DNA from: Nephrocerus scutellatus
Taxonomy: Eukaryota; Arthropoda; Insecta; Diptera; Pipunculidae
NCBI GenBank assembly: GCA_947095585.1
Contig: OX352761.1
Location: 130,416,277 to 130,480,276 of the forward strand
Length of the DNA: 64,000 bases
Direction: 5' to 3'
Positions 9,501-21,885 of this stretch are shown here, piece after piece; the stretch's first letter is position 1; each line of letters starts with the position of its first letter. Under the pieces are notes generated by a model, which saw only the letters and a list, made by a program, of their open reading frames with translations, was not told the origin of the DNA and ran no database searches. Position numbers and translations under genes: made by a program.

Positions 9501-11660
9501 CATTAAAGTTTGTACCGGAAAAATGTTTTTTTTTTTCAATTAAATATAAAGTTTCAAGATTCATTAACATTTTTGACCCGATAAAATCCGGCCATACTTT
9601 TGAACGAAGCTATTATACATATTGCGATTTATTGAGAGAAAAAATGTGTGTGCTTTTATTTACTGCTGAGTTTAAAGTTAAAAGATTAGTTTAAAAATGA
9701 TTATTTTTGACTTTTTTAGTTTTCCATAAATCTCTATTGAAAATTATACGTAGCTGTGTAGTACTGGCGTTGCATATTTGATTACATCTCACTTTTTATA
9801 ATCGTAGAAAAATGCTTACCAATGTGGATAAAAAATATCTTTTAAATAATTTTTATATGCATCTCTTTGAAAATCGTTAATTCATTTGTGTATTAAGATA
9901 AATAACACTACACATTCCACCAATTTGTTTTTGCTTCAAGGCGTTCTATCGCATTATTTGTAAACGTTGATTTGCTAACAATATATTTTTTAGATCGATT
10001 TTGTGCAATCACAAAATTTAAACGAAATGTAGTAAATATCTTTCACAATATTTAACAAAAAAATAACACAAAATAAGTGGTCATTTAAATAAATATAAAA
10101 TAAGTATTTATAAGAATCAACGAGAAAACACCGAATTCTTCACCACTTTTTATCACCACAGCCCACAGGCTCTGCTGTCTGCTTTCAATTCAACTATGAG
10201 AAAAATTTTTGACATTTTGTTTTTGCATTCTGTAACTTGGTTATAAGCGAGATAGTTATATAAGTTAGAAAAAGGACGCACGCTTTCAGCTTTCAGGTAG
10301 TTATTACAAATTGTAACAGAAGAACGAGTGAAGTAAACAAATATGTTAATAGGTTCACGTATTTTTTGTTGTAAAATTGGTCATAGATTAAATTCACATA
10401 ACAAATATCTCACAAATATCAAACAAATAAAAAAAATCGAGATCGCAATTAAGCACAACGTTTTGGTTTTGTCAGCAACTTTAAAAATCCTTTAGACAAA
10501 AATTAGACATTGACTAATTAGTTATGTGGCGTTTTTTTGATTAAAAATATTGCACTAATTTCAGAAGTACTGCACTTAAGTTCACAAAATTGCACATGAT
10601 TTGTTTGTTTATGTAACAATTTTGAAATAAAAACTCCTCATCGTCATCGTTTGATTTGTGTGAAAATTTTGAAACAAATACATATACAAAACATGCGAAT
10701 GCACAATATTATTTTTGATTGGCCCAAAAAAAATTAGTCGAAGAAAAAAAAACGAATGAACGCCGTCGATTAATTGGTTTTTGACAGTTTGTTCACATTA
10801 ATGTTTTTTTTTTAGTAAAAACCTGGCGCAGATTGATTTTTTGGTTGTCAAGTTGCTTGTTTTCTCTTAAAAAAACAATGTATGGTATATCGAAATTCCC
10901 CTCTAATAGAAATAATAATAATATTCGGCGTGACAGACCATTGTGGTCCAAAGCCTAGCTTCTCTTCCCCTCTAAAAGATCTATATATTTTGGGATATTT
11001 ACCACCCTTTTTATTGACTACAACAACAAAACCCCTTTCGTGTTTGATTTGCCAAGAAAAAATCTAAGCTCGAGCGCAGATTTTTTTAAAACAAAAAAAA
11101 AACACAATTACTGACAGAAATTTTTGTAGTAAAAGCTGGCAAATTCCGCATAAATGAAGTTGCTCACTATTATTCGCTCTCTTTTACTAAATTTTCGAGT
11201 ACATAAATACTTTTCTAGTAAAATTGGCAAAATGAGTAATTTTTTAGGCATTTTTGAGTACGCGCCAATTTCGAGATAAAAGCCTGGCATTTATTAAAAA
11301 AAAAAAAACTTACCCTGTATAAGTATTTTCACATTTGAAATGACTACATATTTCAGCAAACGATTTTTTTTATTCGAAGTATCTTGTACTATTGGTTTAA
11401 ATTTATTTTTTAAAAAAAATTAAAATTAAGTTGGTTTATTTTTTTAATATGATGGTAGTCATTTTCCCGTCTTTTAATAGCTTACATGTTAAAATATCAT
11501 GATAAAAAACTATCCTATTATTTATCGATGATTGAAGTTAAAAAATAATTTAATTAAAATTCTCAATCCTTCGCAATAATTTGCGTGAATACTAGGAAGA
11601 ATTCTATACATGACATTATTTTTGCAAAAGGTAGAAAATCTATAAAAAAGGAAATTTACC
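9500..11660. other. AT-rich spacer with a SINE fragment
   Basis: No exon with the shared phase was found on either strand. A piece at about 10905-10970 (aataataataatattcggcg, then tggtccaaagcctagcttctc) matches the end of the SINE copies at 33840 and 37230. Short open frames here lack recognisable domains. Confidence 0.4.
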
Positions 11661-11999
11661 CTGCTCTCACAATGAAAAACTTAACTTAAACTTAAAACTT
11701 AAACCTTAGAAGAGTTTGCACAATGAATACCTAAACTTTTATATTGTGACAGCAAAGTTTCAATTTGTAACAAACTTCGTTTTTATTTTATTAAAGACAA
11801 CAAAAGCAAAAAGAAATATTTCACATTCGTTTCAAAATGTTGTGAACTTCATTCTGTATTTCTTCAAAAGTTTGTATGCTTAAGAAATAAGATCTACCAA
11901 CATAACCAGCGGAAACTTTTTATTTTTGTCAAAACCAAATCCATACATTTCTGTAACTCTTGTCTTACTTTAGTTTTTCGTTGTGAAAGCGCCCTTAGA
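11661..11999. mobile_element. MITE, longer relative of 1693-1818
   Basis: Left end gctctcacaatgaaaaact and right end read on the other strand (gcgctttcacaacgaaaaact) form an imperfect terminal inverted repeat. The right part shares gtcaaaaccaaatccatac and ctcttgtctta-like text with the short element at 1693-1818. No coding frame. Confidence 0.55.
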
Positions 12000-13640
12000 C
12001 TTTCGAAAAAACATATTTTAACAGAAACTAGTACCTAAAGTAATGGTAGTTGATTTTCTGTTTAATCTTCACACTCAGATGGCGCAGCAACCATTAATCG
12101 GAATTTTTGGTGTTTGTTCTCCCACCACATATTTCATCAATTTTGATTAAGAAAATGTCAGATTTGGGAAAATATGTGTAGTGCTAAAAAGAACAATTTA
12201 ATATGTTTGTTATGGCCAAAAAAACGAATTTGCAATAAAGAGACTTCAATTAAATTAAAAATTAGCTATCCAGTAAATATAGTTTAAAAAAATATTGTGT
12301 TGTGTGAAGAAAATAATCGCACGGCTTTTACAATATAATAATTAATGCATACAAGAATACACCAATAAAGAGCGCAACAAAGTATTGCTTGTAAATCATA
12401 TTTATTTAATGAATAAAATGTTAAGGATGAATGATAAGAAACATGAAATTTACTATAGTTTAACAAGAGGCATAAATATGATCGGAATTAATTTCGTAAT
12501 ACAAAAAAAACCAAGAACTTATTCTTTGGTAGTTATATTACGCCAATTAGCAATTTTGTGCAAAGTGTATGGTTAAGAGCCCATATTACCATCAATACGC
12601 AATGGACTAAAAGGAAAGGTGAATAAAAGCAAAATATAGAAAAACGTTTTTGCTTTAGTGTGTTCAAACTACTTATTTATGCATTAAATATCCTATATAT
12701 ACAAAAAAGATATGTAGATCATCAGTTTCGTAAAACTATTTTTGTAATGCCTGCAAATATCCACAAATATATTTTGTTTTAAGCAGCAATCAATAAAGTA
12801 ACATAAATTTTGCAAAAACTCTTCCAATTGAAAAATGGAAATACTTTCATATATATTCATAGTTCTGATTTTCAAATAATTTCAATCGACACAATATTAA
12901 GAATTTCGAATTGTTGAATACAATGTACAATGCCGCTCAGTTCTATGCACATAATTCATATAATTAATAAAGTGTAAAATATAATAATATAAATTTAACA
13001 ATGAAGTATTAAAAATAACATAATATAATCATACAATAATAAAAATACAACTAAATATAACAATAATTGCAAATATAATAGTAATAGTCTGGAAACATAA
13101 CACGCTCAAAAAGCGTGACATTGTCTAATTTAAACGCATTTGGAAAGAATTATCACAATAATTTACTAATGCGGAAGCGACAACAAAATAAAACGACGAA
13201 AAACTGTCAATCATATAGACCTCGGGTGTTGTCTGCAGTGACTAGTGAAGACCGCAATAGTTGTTGAATCTCTAATAAAAGTTCGTATGCAATACATATA
13301 CGCTAGGATCTTGCTAGGAAGACTTTTCCATTATAACGCTCCTGTGCATAGGGATTAGTAAAAATTTCTAGTGAAATTAAGATTATCGTGAAAAATACAC
13401 AGATTGTCGTTTAATGATAATTTTAAATAGTAGAAGGACAACCCTCAATGTAATATAATTGTTAAACTCCATCACCAGGAAACGAAAAGATAGAGCTGTC
13501 TTCATCTGGACCAACAAGATATCCTTTACCAGTTAGAGCATAAGTAAGATTTACCAAATTCGACTTATAACGCCGCTAATGTGCAATCCCACAATAAAGC
13601 ATCATTAAGAGTAACCCCAACACACACTTTTGAGATACAT
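12000..13640. other. AT-rich spacer, nothing recognised
   Basis: Long AT-rich stretch with several short open frames of 60 or so codons on both strands and no domain in any. From about 13200 on the base composition becomes more balanced and merges into LINE-like sequence. Confidence 0.4.
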
Positions 13641-14520
13641 TGCGCTAACATCCATACTTTCTAAGGTCATGGAAACACTGATCAATCGTAAGCTTATGCA
13701 ATACCTTGAATCAGGTTAAAACCTCAGCGAATAGGCAACATTTTACAAGTATCTGATGGCTTATCTCATTGTGGAACCAGTCTATTTACAAATTTTGTGA
13801 AAGCAAAGTTGTTGCACTCGATATTTTAAAGGCATTTGAAGAGTTTGTCATCAAGCTCGGCTTGATTGTACTAGTATCTACCCTTCTGACTGTTCAATCC
13901 AGGTCGTATTGGACAATTTTAAATCCAATGTTCACCGCATAAACGCCGTGTTTCCCAAGGCTCTGTTTTATCTCCGACACTCTCTCATTTTCATTAATGA
14001 TCTCATGTTCGCTACTTCTAATCCAATACATTCTTTAGCTGACGACAGCACTCTTAGCTTTTCATATGATTCACGCTTTTTGCACGCGCCTCTACGTATG
14101 TTAAGCACGTTAAATTCTGACCTTGACATAATAGAGTAAATTTAACGCTTCCAAGCGTCGTCCAAGCGTAATTTAAACCCCCAACCTTTATCCTTGAATG
14201 TATCTTGCATCAAAGAAATATCCAGATGCATCTCGCCCATTCTCGAACCCATCCGTAATACCCGTACCTCAACTCGAACCCACGGGTCTATCATTAGGCC
14301 TATCTTCGGACGTAACAACCAATTCAGAGATTCCTTCTTTAGCCGCACAATTGTTATGTGAAATGAACTGCCCGACTCTGTTTCCGCATTTGTATGATTC
14401 TCAGTCACTTAAGACACACGTCCATAGAGATGTCTATCTTTTTCTCTCGCTAATTTCCTACCGCCCACGCTGTTTGCAGCATCCCTTGAGTGTGTGTACA
14501 TTATAAAAAAAATTGTAATT
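13640..14520 (+). mobile_element. Jockey-like LINE remnant
   Basis: Plus-strand fragments resemble reverse transcriptase: V-F-P-K-A-L-F-Y-L-R-H-S where a V-P-Q-G-S-V-L-S-P motif would be, F-I-N-D-L near 13995, then L-A-D-D-S (14036-14050), the remnant of the Y-A-D-D box. The 3' end (about 14400-14500) matches 34580-34660. Frames are broken. The element ends about 150 bases before the BEN exon. Confidence 0.65.
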
Positions 14521-14657
14521 TTTAATCACAAAATAAAATCTATATAAACAAGCCAGAAAATGTGTTTCATTGATTTAAATCTAATGTTGTGCTAATCTAA
14601 TCTATCTACCTAGCATTCAAATATATTGTTGTTAAATTTGTACTTTACCATTTTTAG

Positions 14658-15065
14658 AATCATCGAATGCACAGGTGAAGCAATGTGATCCAAGCGATAT
14701 GATTCCGTTACATGCGGGTAGTCATGTGTACGTTTCAAAAAGTGATCTTACTCGAATATTCATCCCGAATGCATGCATTTATACATCACGTCTCAGTGAA
14801 TTAGTCTTTGGCCTGGATGCTTTAGAGAAATGTGCCCGAGCTAAAACCAATGATCGAATGGTTTTTCTAGAACCTGGCCTTTTACAATCATTAATAAGTA
14901 AACTAATGTAAATGTATAATTTTTTTATCTCTTATCTTATTTATATTCTCAGCTCATGTTGTGTTGGTATTTTCAATGCGTGGAGAAGAGATTGACGAAG
15001 CAATGGTACAAAAGTTTATTCGACATAAAATTCGTGCCATGTCAACCATTTTGAAGCAGCGATAA
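14658..15065 (+). CDS. mod(mdg4): mod(mdg4) alternative 3' exon pair encoding a BEN domain
   Basis: Two exons, 14658-14897 and 14953-15065, separated by a 55-base intron (gtaaac...ttctcag) with a split codon at the junction. They give 116 residues. After C-D-P-S-D-M-I-P-L comes a BEN-like alpha-helical pattern: L-H-A-G-S-H-V-Y-V-S, then L-T-R-I, S-R-L-S-E-L-V-F-G, D-A-L-E-K-C-A, L-E-P-G-L-L-Q-S-L-I, and F-I-R-H-K-I-R. A BEN domain in a mod(mdg4) isoform is documented for Drosophila. There is no FLYWCH finger. BEN domains bind DNA or partner proteins in chromatin factors. Polyadenylation signals (aataaa) follow at 15085 and near 15125. Confidence 0.82.
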
Positions 15066-15268
15066 TTTTTATTACCTCATTGCAAATAAACAAATATTTG
15101 CTATTCTTTTTAACTACTATTCTTTAATAAAAACGTATGACTTTTCTCAAATAAAAATGTGTTATAACAGTTTCTTAATGACACATGTCGTTTTTATGAT
15201 ACTCTTTGTTTTGAATGATGTTTTCTTGTTTATATGTCATCTAATCGGTAAAAATTCTCTTCTTTCAG

Positions 15269-15615
15269 ATTACAAATATATGCTCGAGGATAAAAATACG
15301 TCGACTTACATTCAATATTCAACAACGCAACGAGGTCGTGTTATGCTTATATACAATGGTTATAGATACGTAGAAAACCGTCAAAGTCACAAAAACATAT
15401 TTTGGCGTTGCTCTAGGTACGTTAAGTATGGTTGTAGAGCAACCGTTGTTACATCGAAAATTAACGACGATGTCTCGATAAGAATAGCTGGTTCACCACA
15501 TACCCACGATCCTGAAATGAAAACCGAAAACTTTGTGGATATGTCATCAGAATTTCATGACGAATCAAAGGGAAATGTCTTTAAAATGGTTTCGCTGTTA
15601 AACGATTTCAAATAG
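15269..15615 (+). CDS. mod(mdg4): mod(mdg4) alternative 3' FLYWCH exon
   Basis: 114 residues from acceptor ttctcttctttcag. Finger: T-T-Q-R-G-R-V-M-L-I-Y-N-G-Y-R-Y, F-W45-R-C47, C55 with R-A-T, H77-T-H79. A 35-residue Met/Asp/Phe-containing tail follows. An aataaa lies at 15737. It begins about 200 bases after the BEN exon stop, so the two units are tightly packed. The in-frame ATG at 15157 lies upstream of the acceptor, in intron sequence, and should not be taken as a start. Confidence 0.88.
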
Positions 15616-17380
15616 TTTACAAAGAATTCAATTATATTATCTAAAAGGAAATCATTAATTGAATTATATAATTTTTAATTTGGTATGTTTACTCACACTG
15701 TAAATATTTGTTTTAATATTTTACTTAAAGATTAATAATAAATTATGTGTATTTCTTTCCATTTTATAAAAATTTATTAATTATTTTTATTGTACACACA
15801 TTTAGGTTTTTTGTTTTTCGCTTTCGCATATTAAATGGTAAGAAATTTTAAAATTGAGTAGAAACTTTATATAATGATTATTATAATAAGGATCTTTTAT
15901 TTCAGGCATAACAATGGAAGACATAAAAGCAACTTTGTTGGGAAAAAAGTGATATTTAAGGTTTAACATATGTTAATTTACCAGAATATGCATCTTAACA
16001 AAATCGCGGTAAACCACTTAGTGCGAATACGATCGAGGTGACACTTTGTTTAGGTTTACGCAATAGTTCACCACTCCCGTGGTAGTAATGGAATAGATAG
16101 ATAAGAGTTTGACGCCTTTTCTGAAAGCTAAGGGGGAAAAGATCAAAAATAATAAAGTAAATTGTAACAAATATGCATATTTCAATTCTTTAAAACAGTC
16201 AGTACAAAACACCGCAATGCTGATAAACAATGAAATGGATGTGGTAATCTTTGATAATGGTACCCACTTCGTTAAAGAACTCTGGTACTGCATACGAAAT
16301 GAAAATGATAGGAAATTTTTATATAATAATGAGTATATTTCTATTGTTTTGTTATAAACATTGCGATTGCTCATGCAGTTGCAGTTAAGGAGTTCCAAAG
16401 GCGCCAAAGGTAATTTCACATTTTAAAATATATTTGGTTGTTACTTTAATGTTCTACAGTTATAATCAGTAAATTGAAAACAATACTTTAAATACGCCAC
16501 TAATTTGAACATTATTTCTCCATATTAACAATCTTATAAATTCATCTCTTGGCTAAATAGCAACTCTGTGATACAAACTATTTCCTTTTTTTTTGCATTT
16601 TTCCATGGAGAATTAATATTTAAAGAATTGTTCGGGTTTTATCACGAACGTCAGGAATAACGTCTAAACGCAATTGATTGCAGGTTTAAAGTTAAAAAAA
16701 AATTCACCGAAATTGCGACAACGTGGTGTCATATGTTGTATGGTTTCGGAGAATTTGACATAACAATCCTTAAATAAGTTGTGTCGACTCGTAACGCCCG
16801 ATTATCGTGATAACAGCTTTTGTATTTTCTGGAACAAATCATGAAGAAATAATAGTTCTAATTACTGATTCTGTACTGTAATAAGATTTTCAATTTAATT
16901 TGCAGGGTATATGATGTTAGGTGTAAACTACTGATTTAGGTGCTTGACATTAATATGTTGACCAGAAGCAAATAAAATAATTATTTTCAGTTTCATTCCA
17001 GAAAGGCGTTAAATCTCGGTATTTAGACTCAACAGTTCAAGTACAAATACAACGATTTATAACGATAATACTATAATAAATATTATAACGAAACAAACGC
17101 GTGATGGCGTAAGATATTTTGATTTCTTTTCTTTATTTTAAATAACAAATGCATAAATTTAATAATGATGGCAAATAATATATATATGTACTATTATGTT
17201 ACCCTTTCCACGACAATTGGTTCTTATCACCGAAAGGACTCTAAAGATCGTCAACCAAGCAAAAGGTCCGATCTTAGACCTGGAGATGCTACAACAAAGT
17301 CTATTATGTAATAAATATACAATGGTACATGTTGGCCACATCTGCGACTAGAAGATCCAGCATAGGTCCCGCAATTAAAA
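15616..17380. other. spacer without a supported exon
   Basis: AT-rich. At 15906 a tatttcag acceptor in the right phase opens only 14 codons before a stop, too short to call. An 82-codon plus-strand frame at 16109-16357 shows no domain. The rest, to 17380, shows nothing recognisable. Confidence 0.4.
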
Positions 17381-17990
17381 TAGTGAAGCGCGAATTTTAA
17401 GTAGTACCATCCTTTAACTATCTCGAGTCAACTGTAGCAGCCGATAATAGCATGAAACCATAAATACGCGCACGGTTGCTTAAAGCCAACAAAGCCTACT
17501 ATAGTCTGTCATGGCTCTTCAAATCCAGAAACTTAACAATAACATCCAAGCTGCTGGACTATAAGACAATGGTCATACCAGTACTTACAGATCCGAGACC
17601 TCTCACCCGGGTTCGAGAGAAAAGTCTTACGGAGAATTGTTGCCCCGTATGTGAGGAAGGACGATTCTGGAGACTCTATAATGAATGAGATCTACGAGCG
17701 TTACCGCGATGTCGACATCGTGAAGAGAATTAAGCTCGCCCAGCTCGTATGAGCGAAGATGATCCTACTCGGAAAGTACTTTGTGCTATGATTTATTGAG
17801 CGCGACAGCGATGTCGGCCAAGCCTACGCTGAAAGGATGGCGTGGACTAGGACACCCAGTGTTTAGGGATGTAAAACTGTTGGACATCGGATCAAAATCG
17901 GGACCGGTGGAGAGACTTTTTGCGGGAGGTCCAGACTGGACCCCGGTTGTAGAGCCAAATATGATGATGAATAATAAAATATTATTACAT
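17380..17990 (+). mobile_element. LINE ORF2 3' remnant
   Basis: Contains L-L-K-A-N-K-A-Y-Y-S-L, the C-P-V-C-E-E-G-R-F block, and after frame breaks R-M-S-E-D-D-P-T-R-K-V-L and W-R-D-F-L-R-E, typical of the C-terminal part of an insect LINE. The same element is present in opposite orientation at 34190-34920. It has several stops and shifts. Confidence 0.7.
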
Positions 17991-18126
17991 GATTCTGATC
18001 TTATTATATGTAACAGAAATTAAATTTGTTCAAAAAATAGTCAATTTTTTATTATTTCGTTCTTTCTTACAATACGTTTTTTTTAAAATAATTTAACCAA
18101 TTTACATCTACTTTTTTTCATTTTAG

Positions 18127-18446
18127 CTATTACCGCATTTAATCGTCTAAATCTAAACTTCAAAAAAGATTATTTAAATGTACCTAAAATTCTGGATGGA
18201 ATGTATTACAATAATATCAAGCCAAATCTTAAAACGACCGGTGGAATTCAGGCTACATGTACGTCATGTTGGGCGGTCATATCCGGAACAACAAAATCAA
18301 CAGGAAATTTCTTCAGTCATATAAAACGGCGTCACGGAGATATTCTAGCAAGTTGTCAACTTTATTGTCAATCCCAATCGAAGACATACGCGACAGTTAA
18401 CAACTATGCTTATCGGCGAAAAAATTCGCCGCCATCCTTCCCATAG
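18127..18446 (+). CDS. mod(mdg4): mod(mdg4) alternative 3' exon with BED-type zinc finger
   Basis: An acceptor in ctttttttcattttag is followed by two bases and 105 residues in the phase shared by every exon here. There is no FLYWCH. Instead C44-x2-C47 and H64-x4-H69 sit in the pattern of a BED finger: A-T-C-T-S-C-W, then K-S-T-G-N-F-F-S-H-I-K-R-R-H. BED fingers bind DNA and occur in insulator or chromatin proteins and in hAT transposases. The region before the finger is Asn/Leu/Lys-rich; the tail is Gln/Ser/Tyr-rich. A captured transposase finger is the main alternative; the exact phase and strong acceptor favour an exon of this gene. Confidence 0.68.
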
Positions 18447-19429
18447 TCAAGTTGGTAATGAAATCATGTATAATGTATATTATTAAAGACACCTATAATT
18501 ATTGTCTATATAAATATTATAAAAAGAGAGTGTGAGTTTGTTGGCATGAAGTAATCTCGAAAGTATCGAACCGATTTTAATTCTTTCACTGCTAATTTTT
18601 ATTTTACAAAAAAATTATGATCATATAAGATAGACAAATAATTGTAAGTAAAAAGAAATAAAAAAGACAACAAGACAAACGCTTTTATGATCTACATTGT
18701 AAGTGCGTTCGTTTGCGAAAATTTCATCGGACAAAGCGACCAGAAAAGCTAGTGTTTAATAAATGAAAGCCGTACTTTATTCCTATTATTTTATTTCAGT
18801 AAAAATGAATGTAATAGATTTTTAAGATTAGGTTTATAGAAAATAGGATAAAAGATTAATTGACCTCAAAACGGCACGGCGGAAAACAAAATTAATAGCA
18901 TAATAATTAATATCAAATAAGTTTTAGGCTTAAAAGCCATAAGACTGACTGATCTCTACTGGCGTATGTATTTAAAACATTTTTATATTATTATATATTA
19001 TAGTATTTGTTATAACAAACAATAGTCAACGTAATAAACAAAATATATATCAAAAAAGAAAATTTTAAAAAAACTTCGTATTTCGTGTACATCCTTTTAT
19101 TTATGTATGTTAAAAGTGGTTAAAAAGGACCTCAACCAACCAGCCAACTTTCACACATCTCAGAAATGGCCGCTGAGACTAAGCCGCTCACAACAAAGTT
19201 GCTTAAAAATGACCTGAAAGAATTTGAAGCAGTTAGAAAGCCAAAGGGGGTCAGCTCAAGTTAAAGTTTTAAAGACCAAAATCTAAACCAGATATGTAAA
19301 AATATAAAAGCTTTTAATTGAAACTTGTTAAATAATTATTTATACTATTCAAATTTTTTAAATTTTGTACTTTTCAGTAAATACATTCGATTGTTTTATG
19401 CTTTAATATTCTTAATCTTTTCATTTTAG
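18447..19429. other. spacer with transposon-like debris
   Basis: The stretch around 18530-18600 (gagtgtgagtttgttggca, then cgaaccgattttaattc) resembles ends of non-LTR elements. The remainder is AT-rich without open frames in the shared phase. Confidence 0.4.
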
Positions 19430-19659
19430 ATCCCCACCAAGAATACGAATGTATAGCAAATTTTGGATTAACCAAAAAGAATCGTCCATTACTGCTTATT
19501 GACAAATATACTTTCGTTGGCGATACCAAATCGAAGACTTGCCAAACTTGGCGATGCTCAATGTACGCCAAGCATTCATGCAAGGCAAGAGCAGCAACTA
19601 GAGCAATCGGAAAACAAATTAAATATAAAATAAATCAGCCTAATCACACCCACAGTTAA
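19430..19659 (+). CDS. mod(mdg4): mod(mdg4) alternative 3' FLYWCH exon (no internal start)
   Basis: 75 residues from the acceptor cttttcattttag. Finger: K-N-R-P-L-L-L-I-D-K-Y-T-F, a T instead of an aromatic residue before W40, W40-R-C42, C50 with K-A-R, and H72-T-H74 immediately before the stop. The frame has no ATG before residue 44, so a start-codon search misses it. A 70-codon minus-strand open frame over the same bases is only its shadow. Confidence 0.87.
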
Positions 19660-20440
19660 AAGGTAATCGAATTCAGTAACTTTTATCTGTGTAGATTCTT
19701 GTGGCTATCCAGAAAAGCACTTTGCATTTAAACTTAGTCATAGGAAAAATATATAGACTCTATATTAAAACTACAATTACTTCTTCTGAAAAATTGTAAA
19801 AAATTACTTGTGCTAATTAGAAACAACTAAGCATTTCTCGAAATTGAATCCTGGTTGTTTGCATGATTTGTAGTGTCGTCGAAGATCACCATCCGTCCAG
19901 CTGCTCAAAAACTTCGACATAAATAAACCATGTATCATGAGATTTTAACCATAGTTTAAATTTTTTTAATTTATATATATATTTATGTATATGTCATCAA
20001 GCAATTAAGTTTATAAGTTAATAGTTGAAGGCCCGGCGTTGCCCGGAAAATAATATTGATTCGACATTAATATCCCCCCACCCGCTAACACACTCCGACC
20101 AACACCCATTACCACACCTTAAACAACTTTGAGCTGCGATGCAGCAAAATACTGCGATCAGTTTGGCTTAGTATCTTCAGCGGTGGCTAAAACTAAAACT
20201 GGCTATAATTGTGGATTTCCAGGGGGGTGTTTCGACAGTGTTCCACGCTAAAAAATACGGTTGAAGTCGTAACATTGTTTATAATCAAATTTCAAAGTTT
20301 AGAGGATGTGTAAGTGTAAAAAATAAAACCGGGAGAGGCAGAGAAAGGGGTGACATCGAAAAGAGAAGACGTTAGGATTGTTCGTTCTTTCAAATGTAAA
20401 CCATGTGAAAGGATTCGAAATGTTCTGAAGGACATAAAAA
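19660..20440. other. spacer with transposon-end fragment
   Basis: No exon found. At 20020-20060 the text ggcccggcgttgcccgg resembles the conserved head of a dispersed insect element also hinted at near 1105-1130. Otherwise unique-looking. Confidence 0.4.
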
Positions 20441-21500
20441 AAGATCGGGAAAACAACACTTATTTTCTGAAATCGTAATTGCGGGAGATTTCAATACACA
20501 CAATTCTAGTTGGCTTTGCCGTTCAAGCTTAACAACACCACAAGTAAAGGATGTTGAGTTATTTGCTGATTTTAACAATCTCACTCAGCTTGTAAATGAG
20601 CCCGCTCGAATTCCAGACATGGTAAGTTAACGCTAATACCCTTGACTTGTTTCTTACCTCTTTTCCTAACAAATACACCGTTAGTGTATTATCACCTCTA
20701 GGCTCTTCAGATCATTGTGTAGTATCAGCAAATTTCTCGTTGTCAAACCACATAATTAAAGAAAAAACTCCCAAAAGAAAAGTATAGCTACACGAGAAAG
20801 CCGACTGGGATCACCTCAATAATTTCTTTAGAAGCATTAACTAGCCACTTAAGACCAATAGTGGTTTGGATGCCACTTCTGATACGATCACGAATATAAT
20901 CCTCGAGGGTATGAGACAGTTTATCCCTTCCAGGACAAAGAGTATCAAACCGATGGAAAAAGCTTGGTGTGATTTAAGCTGCAAAGAGGCTACTAGGAAC
21001 CGTGAGGTATGCTTTCGGTTATAAAAAAAAACCCGCATTGTGAAAAAACCTACCTTAAACGAGCCAAAACCGAGTATGACCAAAAACTGAGACAAAAATA
21101 TTTATGTCCCAAAGGAAGTAAAAATTTTTGGTCATTCCTGAAACGAATTAAAAATACTGCCTCGTCTTCAATTCACAATGACATTCCAACTGTCAGCTCT
21201 ATAGACAAGGCCAATCTGCTTGCTTCACATTACGCATTACAAGATAGCGCGTTTTCGCCGCCTGTACTTGTAAGTGTTGAATCCTCTATGGGACAGATTT
21301 ACTTTCGTACTCGTCATTAAATGTATTAAATAATCTCATCATTCATAAATCTGCTGGGCCTGATGGCATTCCTGCTATAGTTTTGAAGAGGTGTTCTTTA
21401 ACGTTGATATTACCACTGCTTTTCCTTTTCTCTTATTCTTCTGGAGTCGTCCCAAGGAATTGGAAACAGCCTTTATCCAGCCTGTTACTAAAAAAGGCGA
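20440..21500 (+). mobile_element. LINE endonuclease/ORF2 remnant
   Basis: Plus-strand reading gives A-G-D-F-N-T-H-N-S-S-W and later G-S-S-D-H-C-V-V, the two hallmark blocks of the apurinic-type endonuclease of Jockey/I-like LINEs, then the linker to the reverse transcriptase (L-L-A-S-H-Y-A and K-S-A-G-P-D-G-I-P-A). The frame is broken at several points. Confidence 0.78.
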
Positions 21501-21885
21501 AGCGTGGCCAGGTAGGTACTCTTAAGCCACTACTTTAGATGAAACCAAGAATCATTCATTAGGGTCAAATGTATACATAGTACTCTTTGTTCCTAAAATG
21601 AGAAAGAATTAGCCGGTTAGTGGTAGTGGCAATGTAGGTACTCTTAACCCACTACTTTAGCTGAAAAATGAAGATTTATTCATTAGAGTCAAATACAGTA
21701 CTTAATACAAGTACAAAGTACTTATTAGTTGAGGATTCTGGAAATCCCTTGCAGCGTTTAGTTCGGAGCTAATAGTAAGGTAGGTACTCTTGAACTATTA
21801 GTTTAGGACTTGGATCTTGCAGCGATTAGCTCGGAAGTAATAGCAAGGTAGATACTCTTGAACTATTAGTTACTCGGAAAGAATA
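21500..21885. repeat. degenerate tandem repeat
   Basis: The phrase gtaggtactctta, followed by c-c/actactttag or actattagttta, recurs at 21511, 21634, 21780 and 21846. The last two copies share a 65-base unit that includes ttgcagcgattagctcgga. It lies directly downstream of the LINE remnant. Confidence 0.6.

Noticed and set aside
12084..12150. cactcag acceptor followed by N-F-W-C-L-F-S-H-H-I-F-H
   Set aside because: Stops after about 21 codons, lacks the second Cys and the lead-in; the residues look finger-like by chance.
15157..15268. ATG and hydrophobic N-terminus ahead of the FLYWCH frame (M-C-Y-N-S-F, with F/L-rich stretch)
   Set aside because: This is the pyrimidine-rich intron end before the acceptor at 15268; the hydrophobic look comes from T-rich sequence, not from a signal peptide.
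16018..16419. Overlapping frames of 133 (minus) and 82 (plus) codons
   Set aside because: Neither shows a domain, a suitable acceptor or repeat-protein similarity that I can name; opposite-strand overlap suggests chance.
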